The translations under genes and the position numbers were made by a program. Positions 8,663 to 17,451 of a stretch of 64,000 bases of DNA are shown here, piece after piece. The notes under the pieces are model-generated. The model made no database searches and was not told the DNA's origin. It worked only from the letters and a program-made list of their open reading frames with translations. The stretch is from Sulfurimonas sp. GTDB lineage: Bacteria; Campylobacterota; Campylobacteria; Campylobacterales; Sulfurimonadaceae. The stretch is taken from assembly GCF_041583195.1 (NCBI RefSeq), contig NZ_JBFHGL010000005.1, positions 62,001 through 126,000 of the forward strand. The letters run 5' to 3'. Each line of letters begins with the position of its first letter. Within the stretch, counting starts at the first letter, position 1.

Positions 8663-10060
8663 ATGGTTGTAACACGTTTTGCTCCATCTCCAACAGGATA
8701 CCTACACATCGGCGGTTTACGTACTGCACTTTTTTCGTACCTTTGGGCTAAAAAAAATAATGGAAAATTTGTTCTTCGTATCGAAGATACAGATAAAGCA
8801 AGAAATTCAGAAGAAGCTGCAGAAGCTATTTTGAAAGCTTTTGAATGGTTAGGGCTAGAGCACGACGGTGAGATCGAATACCAAAGCAAACGTGATGATA
8901 TCTATGCAAAATACATAAAACAGCTTTTAGACGAGGGCAAAGCATATAAGTGTTATATGTCACGTGAAGAGCTGGATGCACTGCGTGAAGAACAGATGGC
9001 AAACAAGCAGCGTACAAAATATGACGGGCGCTACCGTGATTTTGACGGTACTCCGCCTGAGGGTGTTGAGCCTGTTATCCGTATAAAAGCTCCTTTAACT
9101 GGTGAGATTTTAGTACGTGATGGTGTAAAGGGTGACATCTCTTTCCAAGCTGAAGATATTTTAGATGATTTTGTTATTGCCAGAGCTGATGGAAGCCCGA
9201 CATACAACTTCGTTGTAGCGATCGATGATGCCCTTATGGGGATCAATGAAGTTATTCGCGGGGATGATCACTTAAGTAATACACCTAAACAAATAGTTGT
9301 TTATGAAGCATTAGGTTTTGAAGTTCCTAAGTTTTACCATGTACCGATGATCCATAACTCTGAAGGTAAAAAACTATCTAAACGTGACGGTGCAACAGAT
9401 GTTATGGCATATAAAGAGATGGGTTACACTCCTGCTGCACTACTAAACTTTTTAGTACGTCTTGGTTGGAGTCACGGTGATCAGGAGATATTCTCTATGG
9501 AAGAGATGATTCACCTTTTCAATCCTGAAGATATAAACAAATCAGCTTCGATCTACAACACTGAAAAGCTAGACTGGTTAAGCTCGCACTATATCAAAAA
9601 CACATCTAACGACGAGTTAGCAGAACTACTAACAGATTATGATCTTGTACTAACAAGCCATGATAAAAAAGAGATCCTTTTAGATGCTCTAAAAGAGCGT
9701 GCAAAAACTTTGGCAGAACTTGCAAATATGGCAAAAGAGATCTTAACGACACCGACAAGTTTTGATGAAAAAGCTGCTAAAAAAGCTTTTAAAGGTGACG
9801 CTATAACTATACTAAATACTTTTGGGGCAAAGCTATCTGCTACAGAAAACCCTCATTTACCGGCTGAATATCACCATTTAATGGAAGATGTAATAAACGA
9901 GATGGAGATCGGTTTTGGTAAGATCGGTCAACCTCTTCGCCTAGCACTTCTTGGAAAAATGGGTGGTCCAGGACTTGACGTAGTTATGTCAGTGATCGGT
10001 AAAACAGAAACTATGCTTCGTATAGCTAACGCTATAACTGCTAATACTAACAACGACTAA
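8663..10060 (+). CDS. gltX: glutamyl-tRNA synthetase
   Basis: 465 residues of class I aminoacyl-tRNA synthetase, close to the usual bacterial GluRS length. The HIGH motif appears as HIGG (15-18) in RFAPSPTGYLHIGG, and KMSKS as KLSKR (237-241). RIEDTD and the anticodon-binding C-terminal region follow. It charges tRNA-Glu; Campylobacterota commonly carry two GltX paralogues, one of which charges tRNA-Gln as part of the transamidation route, and sequence reading alone does not show which this is. The ribosome site AAAGGTCTTTTC precedes the ATG. A hairpin overlaps its stop codon. Confidence 0.96.
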   Translation: MVVTRFAPSPTGYLHIGGLRTALFSYLWAKKNNGKFVLRIEDTDKARNSEEAAEAILKAFEWLGLEHDGEIEYQSKRDDIYAKYIKQLLDEGKAYKCYMSREELDALREEQMANKQRTKYDGRYRDFDGTPPEGVEPVIRIKAPLTGEILVRDGVKGDISFQAEDILDDFVIARADGSPTYNFVVAIDDALMGINEVIRGDDHLSNTPKQIVVYEALGFEVPKFYHVPMIHNSEGKKLSKRDGATDVMAYKEMGYTPAALLNFLVRLGWSHGDQEIFSMEEMIHLFNPEDINKSASIYNTEKLDWLSSHYIKNTSNDELAELLTDYDLVLTSHDKKEILLDALKERAKTLAELANMAKEILTTPTSFDEKAAKKAFKGDAITILNTFGAKLSATENPHLPAEYHHLMEDVINEMEIGFGKIGQPLRLALLGKMGGPGLDVVMSVIGKTETMLRIANAITANTNND

Positions 10061-10078
10061 AGAGTTTTGCTCTTTAGT
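10056..10078 (+). terminator. hairpin after gltX
   Basis: A 9-bp perfect stem (ACTAAAGAG and CTCTTTAGT) with a 5-base loop includes the gltX stop codon in its left arm. It is followed by TAAAAAAC rather than a T-run on the plus strand, so termination efficiency is uncertain. Confidence 0.5.
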
Positions 10079-10199
10079 TAAAAAACTATCTTCACACCAT
10101 TCCCATATAACTTTCATTTATATATTAATTTATTAATTAAGCCTTAATTATATTTTATGCAATAAAATCAAACTTTAAACATATAGGAAAGGAAGTAAT

Positions 10200-11069
10200 A
10201 TGAAACAGGTTATAAATATATATAGAAAACATAAAGCGACAGTTGATATCTATTTAACTAACTTTGTCACAAATATAAAAGATGACCCTATAAAAGCTTC
10301 TCAGAGCATATTAGACAACAATAAATATGTTCAACTTATATATGCCGTTGACAAAGATTTTAAACAGATAAGCCCCGTAATATGCAAAAAAGAGAATGAT
10401 TCTGCAAATGTAGGTAATGATAAGAGTCATTATTTTCATAAAATGATTCTTGATGATGAAAATATGTATATATCTAACCCTTATATACACCATCGTACAG
10501 GTAAAGCAAGTATATCCGTGGTTTATTTTAAAGATGATACTTATTATGTGTTTGACATAAATTTGATCTATCTTTTGGAAGAATTAAAATTGATAGACTT
10601 TAACCATACACATGATAGAGTAAAACGAACAGTATATTTTTTAGGATCGTCAACTCTTACACTTGTAGCTATCAGCCTTATTCTATACGGGCTTTACATA
10701 TTTGGACAATATATCTTTTTAAATAATGAACTTGATTTATTACACGATAGTTTTAAAGCAATTATTGCAGTAACCCTAGGTTTAGCAATTTTTGATTTAG
10801 CTAAGCAAATATTTGAGCATGAAGTATTATTTCAAACACTAGAGCATGATGAAGATAAACAGTATAAAGTGCTTGGTCGCTTTTTAATATCTATAATCAT
10901 AGCTTTATCGATCGAAACCTTACTTGTAGTTTTTAAAACTGCATTATCCGACAAAGTGGAGAATATGTTGTCCGCATTTTATCTGATTATAGGAACAACT
11001 TTTATGCTTGTGGGTCTTGCATGGTTTTACAAAACGATCATTAGAAGTAGTTGCGAATTTAAAAATTAG
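10200..11069 (+). CDS. membrane protein with PDC-like sensor region
   Basis: 289 residues. The N-terminal part (about 25-135) resembles a PDC/Cache sensor domain (features such as DKSHYFHKM, YISNPYIHH, TGKASISVVYF, YYVFDINL). The C-terminal half contains four hydrophobic helices (about 148-170, 182-203, 230-252, 258-280). Unlike ordinary Cache receptors there is no membrane helix before the sensor domain, so that domain should sit in the cytoplasm unless inserted unconventionally. The ribosome site AGGAAAGGAAG just before the ATG makes this start firm. It is followed 15 bases later by the efflux permease gene. Function unknown. Confidence 0.7.
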   Translation: MKQVINIYRKHKATVDIYLTNFVTNIKDDPIKASQSILDNNKYVQLIYAVDKDFKQISPVICKKENDSANVGNDKSHYFHKMILDDENMYISNPYIHHRTGKASISVVYFKDDTYYVFDINLIYLLEELKLIDFNHTHDRVKRTVYFLGSSTLTLVAISLILYGLYIFGQYIFLNNELDLLHDSFKAIIAVTLGLAIFDLAKQIFEHEVLFQTLEHDEDKQYKVLGRFLISIIIALSIETLLVVFKTALSDKVENMLSAFYLIIGTTFMLVGLAWFYKTIIRSSCEFKN

Positions 11070-11084
11070 AGGTACAATTAACTT

Positions 11085-12194
11085 ATGGAACTATTATTAG
11101 AATTTTTTACCGCTCTATACGAGCTTAGCAATGCAATGGCTTGGTATATACTTTTTGGACTTGTGTTTGCAGGTATACTGCATGAAATCGTACCAGACAG
11201 TATAGTAACAAAGCATTTAGGTAATGAGACTGTATCATCAGTTGCAAAATCAACGATTTTTGGTATACCTTTGCCTGTTTGTTCGTGCGGTGTTATACCT
11301 CTGGCTACAAGTATAAAAAAAAGTGGTGCAAGTAAAGGTGCTACTCTAAGCTTTTTAATCTCGACACCTATAACTGGTGTTGATTCAATACTCGCAACCT
11401 ATGGTATGTTTGGATGGGTTTTTACGATATACAGAGTGCTTACATCAATGATTATAGCCACTATAGCCGGAATTCTTTCAAACATTTATGACAAAGAAGA
11501 AGAAAAACCAGCTATGAGTTTTTCTGCAATCAATACAAACAACAAACCGTCAAACACTCAGATGTTCTCAACAACAACGAATTTTGCATCAAAACAGGAA
11601 GAGAGTTGTGAGTCTGGTGGTTCTTGTTGTAGTTCAAATAAAGAAGAAAAAGCTAAATTCTCTTTTTCAAAAGCTATGAAGTACGCATTTGTTACTCTAC
11701 TTGGAGATATTGCAAAACCACTATTTTTGGGTTTAGTGATCGGAGCACTTATAACTATAGCTATACCTCAAAATCTAAGCGATATACTAACTGAATATTC
11801 TTGGGTTTCTTATATGTTAGTTATAGCCGTAGCCGTACCTATGTATGTTTGTGCTACAGCTTCACTACCTATAGCTGCAGCTTTTATGCTTAGCGGTGTA
11901 AGTGCAGGGGCAGCATTTGTTTTTCTAACTGCAGGTCCTGCGACAAATACTGTTACAATAAGCGTTGTTAAAAAGATGTTAGGTGTTAAAAGCTTATACA
12001 TATATCTTGGTAGCATTATTATCGGAAGTATGATTTTTGGACTCGGGCTTGATTATGTATTTAATATTACTCAGATAGACCCTTCATCTCTTGTTCATAT
12101 AAATGAAGAATTTAGTTATTTAGACATTACGAGCAGCATAATTCTTTGGTCTTTTGTATTGTTCTTTATGATAAAATCATATATAAAAAAATAG
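11085..12194 (+). CDS. SO_0444-type Cu/Zn efflux permease (DUF318 family)
   Basis: 369 residues with about ten membrane helices in two halves joined by a hydrophilic loop (about 135-195). Conserved cysteine motifs are present: PVCSCGVIPL in the first half and YVCATASLPIAAA in the second, plus ESGGSCCSS in the loop, which probably binds metal. This pattern matches permeases named SO_0444/SO_0445-family Cu/Zn efflux transporters. In those systems an ArsR-type regulator is often adjacent; none is seen here. The gene sits between the PDC-like protein and an alpha/beta hydrolase with gaps of 15 and 7 bases, so the three probably form an operon. Confidence 0.85.
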   Translation: MELLLEFFTALYELSNAMAWYILFGLVFAGILHEIVPDSIVTKHLGNETVSSVAKSTIFGIPLPVCSCGVIPLATSIKKSGASKGATLSFLISTPITGVDSILATYGMFGWVFTIYRVLTSMIIATIAGILSNIYDKEEEKPAMSFSAINTNNKPSNTQMFSTTTNFASKQEESCESGGSCCSSNKEEKAKFSFSKAMKYAFVTLLGDIAKPLFLGLVIGALITIAIPQNLSDILTEYSWVSYMLVIAVAVPMYVCATASLPIAAAFMLSGVSAGAAFVFLTAGPATNTVTISVVKKMLGVKSLYIYLGSIIIGSMIFGLGLDYVFNITQIDPSSLVHINEEFSYLDITSSIILWSFVLFFMIKSYIKK

Positions 12195-12201
12195 GTATAA
12201 A

Positions 12202-12732
12202 ATGAAAAAAATTTTAATTGTTCACGGTTGGGGCGGAAGCGATTATCCACATTGGCAAAGCTGGCTTGCAGGAGAGCTTGCAAAAGATTACGGTTGTGTA
12301 TATTTTTTAAAGTTTAGCGATGTAGAAAACCCTACAATTAAAGAGTGGAGTCAAGAGCTTTTAGATGCTATTGATGATTTTAATCCGGATATAGTCATTT
12401 GCCATTCACTTGCCAATACACTCTGGTTTCATTTAGCAAATCAAAATAAACTAAAAAAAGTTCAAAAGCTGTTTTTAGTCGCACCACCAAGTATGCATTG
12501 TCCTATTGAAGAGCTTAGTGAGTTTTTTCCTTGTAAAATACCAAGCAATCTTTATGCAGAAGATATACTACTGATAGGTTCAACAAACGATCCTTATATG
12601 GATGAGAGTGAATTCATAAGAGTTCAAGCAGAACTTGGTGTTGATATGGAATTATTAAAAAATGCCGGACATATAAACACAGATAGTGGTTTTGGTGAAT
12701 GGAATTGGATTTTAGAACAAGTTAGAAGCTAA
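12202..12732 (+). CDS. RBBP9/YdeN-type serine hydrolase
   Basis: 176 residues of compact alpha/beta hydrolase. HGWGG (8-12) forms the oxyanion region, S69 in ICHSLANT is the nucleophile (a variant of GxSxG in which Cys replaces the first Gly, common in this family), an aspartate in STNDPYM and a histidine in NAGHINTDSG complete the triad. Length and motif order match RBBP9/YdeN proteins, whose bacterial substrates are undefined. The start is 7 bases after the efflux permease stop with AGGTATAAA as ribosome site. A long-stem hairpin terminates the unit just after the stop. Confidence 0.85.
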   Translation: MKKILIVHGWGGSDYPHWQSWLAGELAKDYGCVYFLKFSDVENPTIKEWSQELLDAIDDFNPDIVICHSLANTLWFHLANQNKLKKVQKLFLVAPPSMHCPIEELSEFFPCKIPSNLYAEDILLIGSTNDPYMDESEFIRVQAELGVDMELLKNAGHINTDSGFGEWNWILEQVRS

Positions 12733-12736
12733 CTTC

Positions 12737-12780
12737 AAAGCTAACATCTTAGATGGGAATAACAGGAAATGTTAGCTTTT
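12737..12780 (+). terminator. terminator of the PDC-permease-hydrolase operon
   Basis: An 11-bp stem, AAAGCTAACAT (12737-12747) with ATGTTAGCTTT (12769-12779), encloses a 21-base loop and ends in TTTT. GCTAAC also occurs at the stop codon, offering an alternative smaller hairpin with the same right arm. Confidence 0.65.
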
Positions 12781-12885
12781 AGTATTTAAGGAGGTTTCTA
12801 AAAGAGTAGCAGTACCCTTTTTTCAGATCTAATTATAAAAAAAAATAATGTGAATTTAGTGTGATGATGAAAAATAAAAAGTTAA

Positions 12886-12910
12886 AGTTTACAAGCGTAA
12901 ACTATTTTTT
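12886..12910. terminator. bidirectional terminator candidate
   Basis: A perfect 7-bp stem AGTTTAC/GTAAACT with AAGC loop (12886-12903). On the plus strand it is followed by ATTTTTT; on the minus strand by TTAACTTTTTATTTTT. It can end transcripts from the hydrolase side and from dbpA or the 25-codon ORF. Confidence 0.65.
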
Positions 12911-12966
12911 CTAATGTTAAATATTAATATTTTTAACTTTAATAAAAACTTATCATAAAGCTTCAT
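12889..12966 (-). CDS. small ORF, 25 residues, hydrophobic-basic
   Basis: ATG at 12964-12966 follows AAAAGGGGTATATC, the same type of ribosome site used by neighbouring genes, with 6-base spacing. The peptide is MKLYDKFLLKLKIL then IFNIRKNSLRL, alternating lysine/arginine and aliphatic residues like an amphipathic membrane-binding helix. Its stop codon lies inside the terminator stem. It follows dbpA by about 95 bases on the same strand. It may be a small membrane-active protein or chance; composition and size recall type I toxin-like peptides, but no antisense RNA has been identified here. Confidence 0.35.
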   Translation of the reverse strand: MKLYDKFLLKLKILIFNIRKNSLRL

Positions 12967-13060
12967 GATATACCCCTTTTTTTATTAAATAATAGAAAAA
13001 TAATATCATCATTAGAATGAAAATAACATTAACTTTTTAAACAAGTTTATTTCATAAATA

Positions 13061-14422
13061 TCACAAAATCCAGCTAGTAAATTTTCTCTTTTTAATTAAT
13101 ATATTTTTTGTGATATTTTTCATCATAGGAGTTTTTATAGCTACATATGTTTGCCTGTCGTAAATATCTATTTTACCGATATTATCGCCATTTAATCCAC
13201 CATCGCCTGTAAGCGATCCGAGTACATCGCCTTTTCTTAATTTATCTTTTTTACCACCCTCAATCACAAGTGTAAAAAACTCTGGTTTCATCTCAAAACT
13301 ACTTGTATCAGGGAACTCATTTATCTTTAAGAATTCTCTTTTTTCATCATTATAAATTTCAACACTTTCCAACTCATATTTTGCATAAAAAGTAGCACTG
13401 ATTCCTTTTGCTCCTGCACGCCCAGTACGACCGATTCTATGAGTGTAAATCTCTTTTGAATGTGGCAAATTATAATTTACTACCATATCAAGATCTTTTA
13501 TATCTAATCCTCTGGCCGCTACGTCTGTTGCAACTAACACACGGCAACTTTTGTTAGCAAACTGCACTAACACATCGTTACGTTCATACTGCTCCAAGTC
13601 ACCGTGCAAAGCAAGAGCGTCTATATTTGAATCCTGTAATTCTTCTGCCAACTCATCACATTCTATCTTTGTATTACAAAACACAATTACATCTTTTGGT
13701 TTAAAAGAGGCAAAAAGACCGATCAAGGTTTTAACTTTTAACTCCTCATCAACTTCATAAAAATACTCATCTATCTCATTTGCAGCCTCTTGAATCTGAG
13801 CTTCAACTTCCACAGGATCATCTAAAATTGATTTACACAACTCTATTATCTCATCTGGATACGTAGCTGAGAAAAGAAGAGTTTGTCTTTGTTTTGGAGC
13901 AAACTCTATAACATTTTGAATCTCTTCTATAAAACCCATGTCAAGCATTCTGTCTGCTTCATCAAGTACCAGCATATTAAGATCTTCAAGATTTAGCGAG
14001 TTCTTATTTAGATGTTTTAAAACACGCCCAGGCGTTCCAACAATTATATGAGCCTGATGTCTTAGTGATGATTCCTGATATCTAAAAGACACACCTCCAC
14101 AAAGTGTTAAGATCTTTATATTGTGTGTAAACTTTGCAATTTGACGAAGCTCGCGTGCAACCTGATCAGCAAGTTCACGTGTGGGACAAAGGACAAGAGA
14201 CTGGATACGAAATTTTTTAACATCTAGTTTGCTTAAAAGCCCGATTCCAAAAGCTGCCGTCTTACCGCTTCCTGTTTTTGCTTTAGCAATCAGATCGCGT
14301 GATTCAAGTATAAAAGGCAGTGCCTTTTCCTGAATAGGAGTCATTGTTTTATACCCAATATTATCTAGGTTTTTAACCATTGTATCTGAGAGTTTTAAAG
14401 AGGAGAATTTTTGTGTTTTCAT
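13061..14422 (-). CDS. dbpA: ATP-dependent RNA helicase DbpA
   Basis: 453 residues. The DEAD-box core is complete: Q-motif region TPIQEKALP, Walker A AKTGSGKT (48-55), DEAD in VLDEADRMLD, SAT in LFSATYPDE, and HRIGRTGR. The C-terminal 75 residues form the DbpA RNA-binding domain (EGGKKDKLRKGDVLGSLTGD and IGKIDIYDRQTYVAI), which in E. coli targets hairpin 92 of 23S rRNA during large-subunit assembly. A TATACT box (14429-14434) lies only 6 bases before the ATG and no Shine-Dalgarno is visible, so the mRNA may be leaderless. It is downstream of a TrmH-type gene. Confidence 0.93.
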   Translation of the reverse strand: MKTQKFSSLKLSDTMVKNLDNIGYKTMTPIQEKALPFILESRDLIAKAKTGSGKTAAFGIGLLSKLDVKKFRIQSLVLCPTRELADQVARELRQIAKFTHNIKILTLCGGVSFRYQESSLRHQAHIIVGTPGRVLKHLNKNSLNLEDLNMLVLDEADRMLDMGFIEEIQNVIEFAPKQRQTLLFSATYPDEIIELCKSILDDPVEVEAQIQEAANEIDEYFYEVDEELKVKTLIGLFASFKPKDVIVFCNTKIECDELAEELQDSNIDALALHGDLEQYERNDVLVQFANKSCRVLVATDVAARGLDIKDLDMVVNYNLPHSKEIYTHRIGRTGRAGAKGISATFYAKYELESVEIYNDEKREFLKINEFPDTSSFEMKPEFFTLVIEGGKKDKLRKGDVLGSLTGDGGLNGDNIGKIDIYDRQTYVAIKTPMMKNITKNILIKKRKFTSWIL

Positions 14423-14428
14423 AACGCA

Positions 14429-14434
14429 AGTATA
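14429..14434 (-). promoter_or_regulatory. -10 box of dbpA
   Basis: TATACT on the minus strand, ending 6 bases before the dbpA ATG. A start site at the usual distance would coincide with the ATG, and no ribosome site is present. Inferred from position only. Confidence 0.4.
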
Positions 14435-14450
14435 ACCGAATTAGTCTGTA

Positions 14451-15233
14451 TTAACCAGCGGAATTAACAAACTCGTACATTAAAATAGATGCTGCTACGG
14501 ATACATTAAAACTTTTTACATCCTCTTGCATCTCTATATTAACAACCTCATCACATACATCTAATACTTCTTTAGATATTCCATGTCCTTCACTTCCCAT
14601 AACAAGTACCCATTTATGATCAGGTTTTACATTTTTTAAAGGGATTGAATCTTCACTTAATTCAGCTGCATAAACTTTATAACCATTGTCTTGCAATTCT
14701 TTTATAGTTCTAATTATGTCAGTGTATATGCTGTATTTTAATCTGCTAACATAGCCCATAGAAACTCTTAAGGCACGTCTTCCATAAGGATGTGGCGATT
14801 GTTTTGGCAGTAAATAAGAGCTAACCCCAAGACCTGCCATACTTCTTGCGATTGAACCGACATTTTCACTTGAGGTTATATTATCAAGCATCACTATATT
14901 GTTGCCAAGCTGATCTAAACTGCACTCTTTTGGTCTTATTCCATGAAGCATACAGTTATGATGAATCTTATGTCCTACTAAATTCTGCATTTGCTCTTTT
15001 GTAGCCTTATAGCAAACTATATTATCTCTATTTTTTAAAAGATCAACATGCTTTTCATAGTACTCTTGTGTTGCAAGTATACTTTTGACTACAAGATCAC
15101 TTTCTAAAAGTATGTTTACAACTTTTGGGGAGTCTGCTACAAAGGAGTTTTGTTCATCAAAAATATTGTCTCTCATCTGATGATATATTTGTAATTCATC
15201 AGAGTTTATATCATTTATTTCCACTAATCTCAT
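14451..15233 (-). CDS. TrmH/SpoU-family RNA methyltransferase
   Basis: 260 residues with the SPOUT fold motifs in the C-terminal two thirds: motif 1 SENVGSIARS, motif 2 LVMGSEGHGIS and motif 3 NVSVAASILMYE, which build the knotted S-adenosylmethionine site. The N-terminal about 100 residues are a substrate-recognition extension. Family members 2'-O-methylate ribose in tRNA or rRNA; the exact target nucleotide is not readable here. It starts 3 bases after the stop of the PAS-GGDEF gene and is followed by dbpA, another rRNA-directed protein. Confidence 0.88.
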   Translation of the reverse strand: MRLVEINDINSDELQIYHQMRDNIFDEQNSFVADSPKVVNILLESDLVVKSILATQEYYEKHVDLLKNRDNIVCYKATKEQMQNLVGHKIHHNCMLHGIRPKECSLDQLGNNIVMLDNITSSENVGSIARSMAGLGVSSYLLPKQSPHPYGRRALRVSMGYVSRLKYSIYTDIIRTIKELQDNGYKVYAAELSEDSIPLKNVKPDHKWVLVMGSEGHGISKEVLDVCDEVVNIEMQEDVKSFNVSVAASILMYEFVNSAG

Positions 15234-15236
15234 ATT

Positions 15237-16613
15237 TTAAGATGCACAAGACATAACTCTGTTTCTGCCTTTTCTTTTTGCTTCATATAAAAGTCTATCT
15301 ACCCTGTTGAACATATCTGTTTTGCTTTCTTTGTCTTGATATTCTCCAACACCAAAACTTGAAGTAATTTTTCCTGCAGTTGAAAAGCTCTCTTGCTCAA
15401 TTTTTATTCTGAGGTTTTCAGCAAGTTTTGTAGCATTTTCCAAGTTAGTACCAGGAAGAAGAGCTACGAACTCTTCACCACCCCATCTGGCAAAAATATC
15501 AACTCTTTTTAAATTTTTTGTAATTAATTCAACGATTCCTTTTAAAACTTCATCGCCTACATGATGTCCAAAATTATCATTAATTGATTTAAAGTGATCA
15601 ATATCAAGCATAATTATAGAAAGAACATTTTTACTAACCTGAGCTTTTTCTATCTCTAAATCAAAAAATTTCTCAAATTTTGTACGATTAAACGCACCAG
15701 TTAAGCTATCAATTGATGCTTCTTCTTCTAAAGACGTAGTCATATTATATAGCTCGTCAATTCTATTTTTCATAGCCATATTCAATGTACTAAGCTGATC
15801 TTTTGTTTCTTCAAATTCTGTAACGTCGTGACGAATTGCAATATATTCAACAATATCCCCATCAACATCAAGAATAGGGATGATAGTAGAATCAACAACA
15901 TATTTTCTTCCGTCTTTACGCATATTTGTAACGACACCGTGCCAAGCCCTTTTACTTTTTATGGTGTCCCATAGCTCTTTAAATACACTACTTGGCATCA
16001 TAGGGTGGCGAACTATAGAGTGAGGTTTTCCTATAAGTTCAGCCTTTGAATAACCGCTTATCTCACAGAACTTATCGTTTGCATATGTGATTATCCCTTT
16101 TGTATTTGACTTTGACACAATATTACTAAGATCAACAGCTTTTTTATACTCGTTTAGAAGGTTAGAGTGTTCATCTTTGAAATTGATCTCATCTTTTTGA
16201 ATCTGGGTATATACGTCTGAAAGATCTTTGGCTATATTTATAGATACTGATTCTAAATCTTTTTGTAAACCGAAAGACAAAAACTGATGTTCGTAAAAAA
16301 CATCTGATATTGCGTTTTTAAGGGCTATAAAAAGTTCAAACAGTTCAAAGTTGGTAAAAGAGTTATCACTTAATATTTTTAAAAACTGCATTTTTATAGG
16401 ACATTCCGCAATAGTTAGCTTCCATTGCATAACGCTTATAAAACAATCTAAAAAATCATAAAACACCTTTCTGTCTGTATCTGAAAGCTTCATAGAGTGT
16501 CTTACAAAAATAGTCTCAACTGATTCACAAACTACCCATTTATCAATAATATTGTTTCTATTAATTCTTAAAAAATCAGCAAACTCTTTTAATTCGACTA
16601 TCTTTTTATTCAT
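15237..16613 (-). CDS. diguanylate cyclase with PAS domain
   Basis: 458 residues: an N-terminal helical region (about 1-140, starting with FADFLRINRNNIIDKWV and reminiscent of RsbRD-type N domains), a PAS domain (about 160-275) with IVRHPMMPSSVFKELW, and GGDEF (about 300-458) with the active loop RWGGEEF. The PAS sequence is like the FAD-binding Aer family, suggesting redox or oxygen sensing. No RxxD I-site is present (KRVD at that position), so product inhibition is not expected. No membrane segment, thus cytoplasmic. The ribosome site AAAGGGGTGTAACTGA precedes ATG 16613. Confidence 0.88.
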   Translation of the reverse strand: MNKKIVELKEFADFLRINRNNIIDKWVVCESVETIFVRHSMKLSDTDRKVFYDFLDCFISVMQWKLTIAECPIKMQFLKILSDNSFTNFELFELFIALKNAISDVFYEHQFLSFGLQKDLESVSINIAKDLSDVYTQIQKDEINFKDEHSNLLNEYKKAVDLSNIVSKSNTKGIITYANDKFCEISGYSKAELIGKPHSIVRHPMMPSSVFKELWDTIKSKRAWHGVVTNMRKDGRKYVVDSTIIPILDVDGDIVEYIAIRHDVTEFEETKDQLSTLNMAMKNRIDELYNMTTSLEEEASIDSLTGAFNRTKFEKFFDLEIEKAQVSKNVLSIIMLDIDHFKSINDNFGHHVGDEVLKGIVELITKNLKRVDIFARWGGEEFVALLPGTNLENATKLAENLRIKIEQESFSTAGKITSSFGVGEYQDKESKTDMFNRVDRLLYEAKRKGRNRVMSCAS

Positions 16614-16690
16614 TCAGTTACACCCCTTTATCATCCTAATTACAATATTTTACCATTTATATACAAAAAATAAATTTAACAAACTTAGTG

Positions 16691-16696
16691 TATAAT
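16691..16696 (+). promoter_or_regulatory. -10 box of mlaA operon
   Basis: Perfect TATAAT immediately upstream of two tandem ATG codons (16700, 16703). The predicted start site falls at the second ATG, and no ribosome site is visible; the operon may begin with a leaderless mRNA. Confidence 0.5.
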
Positions 16697-16699
16697 TTC

Positions 16700-17449
16700 A
16701 TGATGAAAATATTTATATCTTTTGTATTAATTTTAACATTTAACGTTTATGCTAGTGAAGATTTTGAAGACAGTTTTGAAAATGAGTTTGAACAAGAACT
16801 GGTAGCCGAAGAGAAAGAGGGAGAGGTCTTTGATCCTCTATACGGGTACAACAGAGTTATGACAGATTTTAATGATGTCGTTATGATCAATGTTTTTCAG
16901 CCGGTAATAGATGGGTATAAATATGTTGTGCCACGACCTGCTAGAAAATCTATAGATAACTTTTTTAATAATCTGTATTATCCAATAAGTTTATGTAACA
17001 ATCTATTACAGCTAAAGTTTAAACACTCAGGTAATGAAACGTTGCGTTTTATAACAAACTCAACTTTAGGACTTTTGGGGCTTTTTGATGTAGCAGATGA
17101 ATGGTTTGATATCAAACCACATAAAGAAGATTTTGGGCAAACGCTTGGACATTACGGTGTTGGTTCAGGTTTTCCAATTGTTATTCCATTTCTTGGTCAA
17201 TCAAACTTAAGAGACTTTGGTAGTCTTTTTGTTGATGCTTATGCTGATCCTATATACTGGTACACTTCAGATATAGATGATGATATGGTATCATACGGGA
17301 CATATATAGGTATAAGATCTTTTAAATTGCTCAACGACTATTCACTCAGTGAGATTAGTTATGAGGATTTTACAAAAGATGCAATCGATCTATATCCGTT
17401 TATACGTGATGCATATGAACAAAATAGAAATAAACTAATAGGGGAATAG
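16700..17449 (+). CDS. mlaA: MlaA/VacJ-family outer-membrane lipid asymmetry protein
   Basis: About 250 residues: signal peptide (after NVYA), an acidic linker and the MlaA domain with DPLYGYNRVMTDFNDV, RPARKSIDNFFNNL and GQTLGHYGVGSGFPI. MlaA removes mislocalised phospholipid from the outer leaflet of the outer membrane. Unlike E. coli MlaA there is no lipobox cysteine after the signal sequence, so it is probably not lipidated. A GTG at 16688 would lengthen the frame, but it lies upstream of a perfect TATAAT, so I start at the tandem ATGs (16700 or 16703). First gene of a unit with mlaC and an MMPL transporter. Confidence 0.9.
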   Translation: MMKIFISFVLILTFNVYASEDFEDSFENEFEQELVAEEKEGEVFDPLYGYNRVMTDFNDVVMINVFQPVIDGYKYVVPRPARKSIDNFFNNLYYPISLCNNLLQLKFKHSGNETLRFITNSTLGLLGLFDVADEWFDIKPHKEDFGQTLGHYGVGSGFPIVIPFLGQSNLRDFGSLFVDAYADPIYWYTSDIDDDMVSYGTYIGIRSFKLLNDYSLSEISYEDFTKDAIDLYPFIRDAYEQNRNKLIGE

Positions 17450-17451
17450 TT

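Larger units (their letters stand above)
12733..13060. other. 328-base intergenic region between convergent genes
   Basis: Contains the terminator at 12737-12780, a lone AAGGAGGT (12788-12795) with no usable start codon after it, a second hairpin at 12886-12903 that could terminate either strand, and a 25-codon minus-strand reading frame (12889-12966) with a ribosome site. The rest is AT-rich without other recognisable structure. Confidence 0.6.

Noticed and set aside
8641-8889. Minus-strand open frame over the start of gltX, and similar long antisense frames elsewhere
   Set aside because: They lie entirely opposite well-supported genes, lack ribosome sites and encode no recognisable protein; treated as shadows.
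12788-12840. Perfect AAGGAGGT Shine-Dalgarno in the gap after the serine hydrolase
   Set aside because: No ATG, GTG or TTG at usable distance with an open frame follows, so it is not tied to a gene; it may be chance or part of an untranslated RNA.
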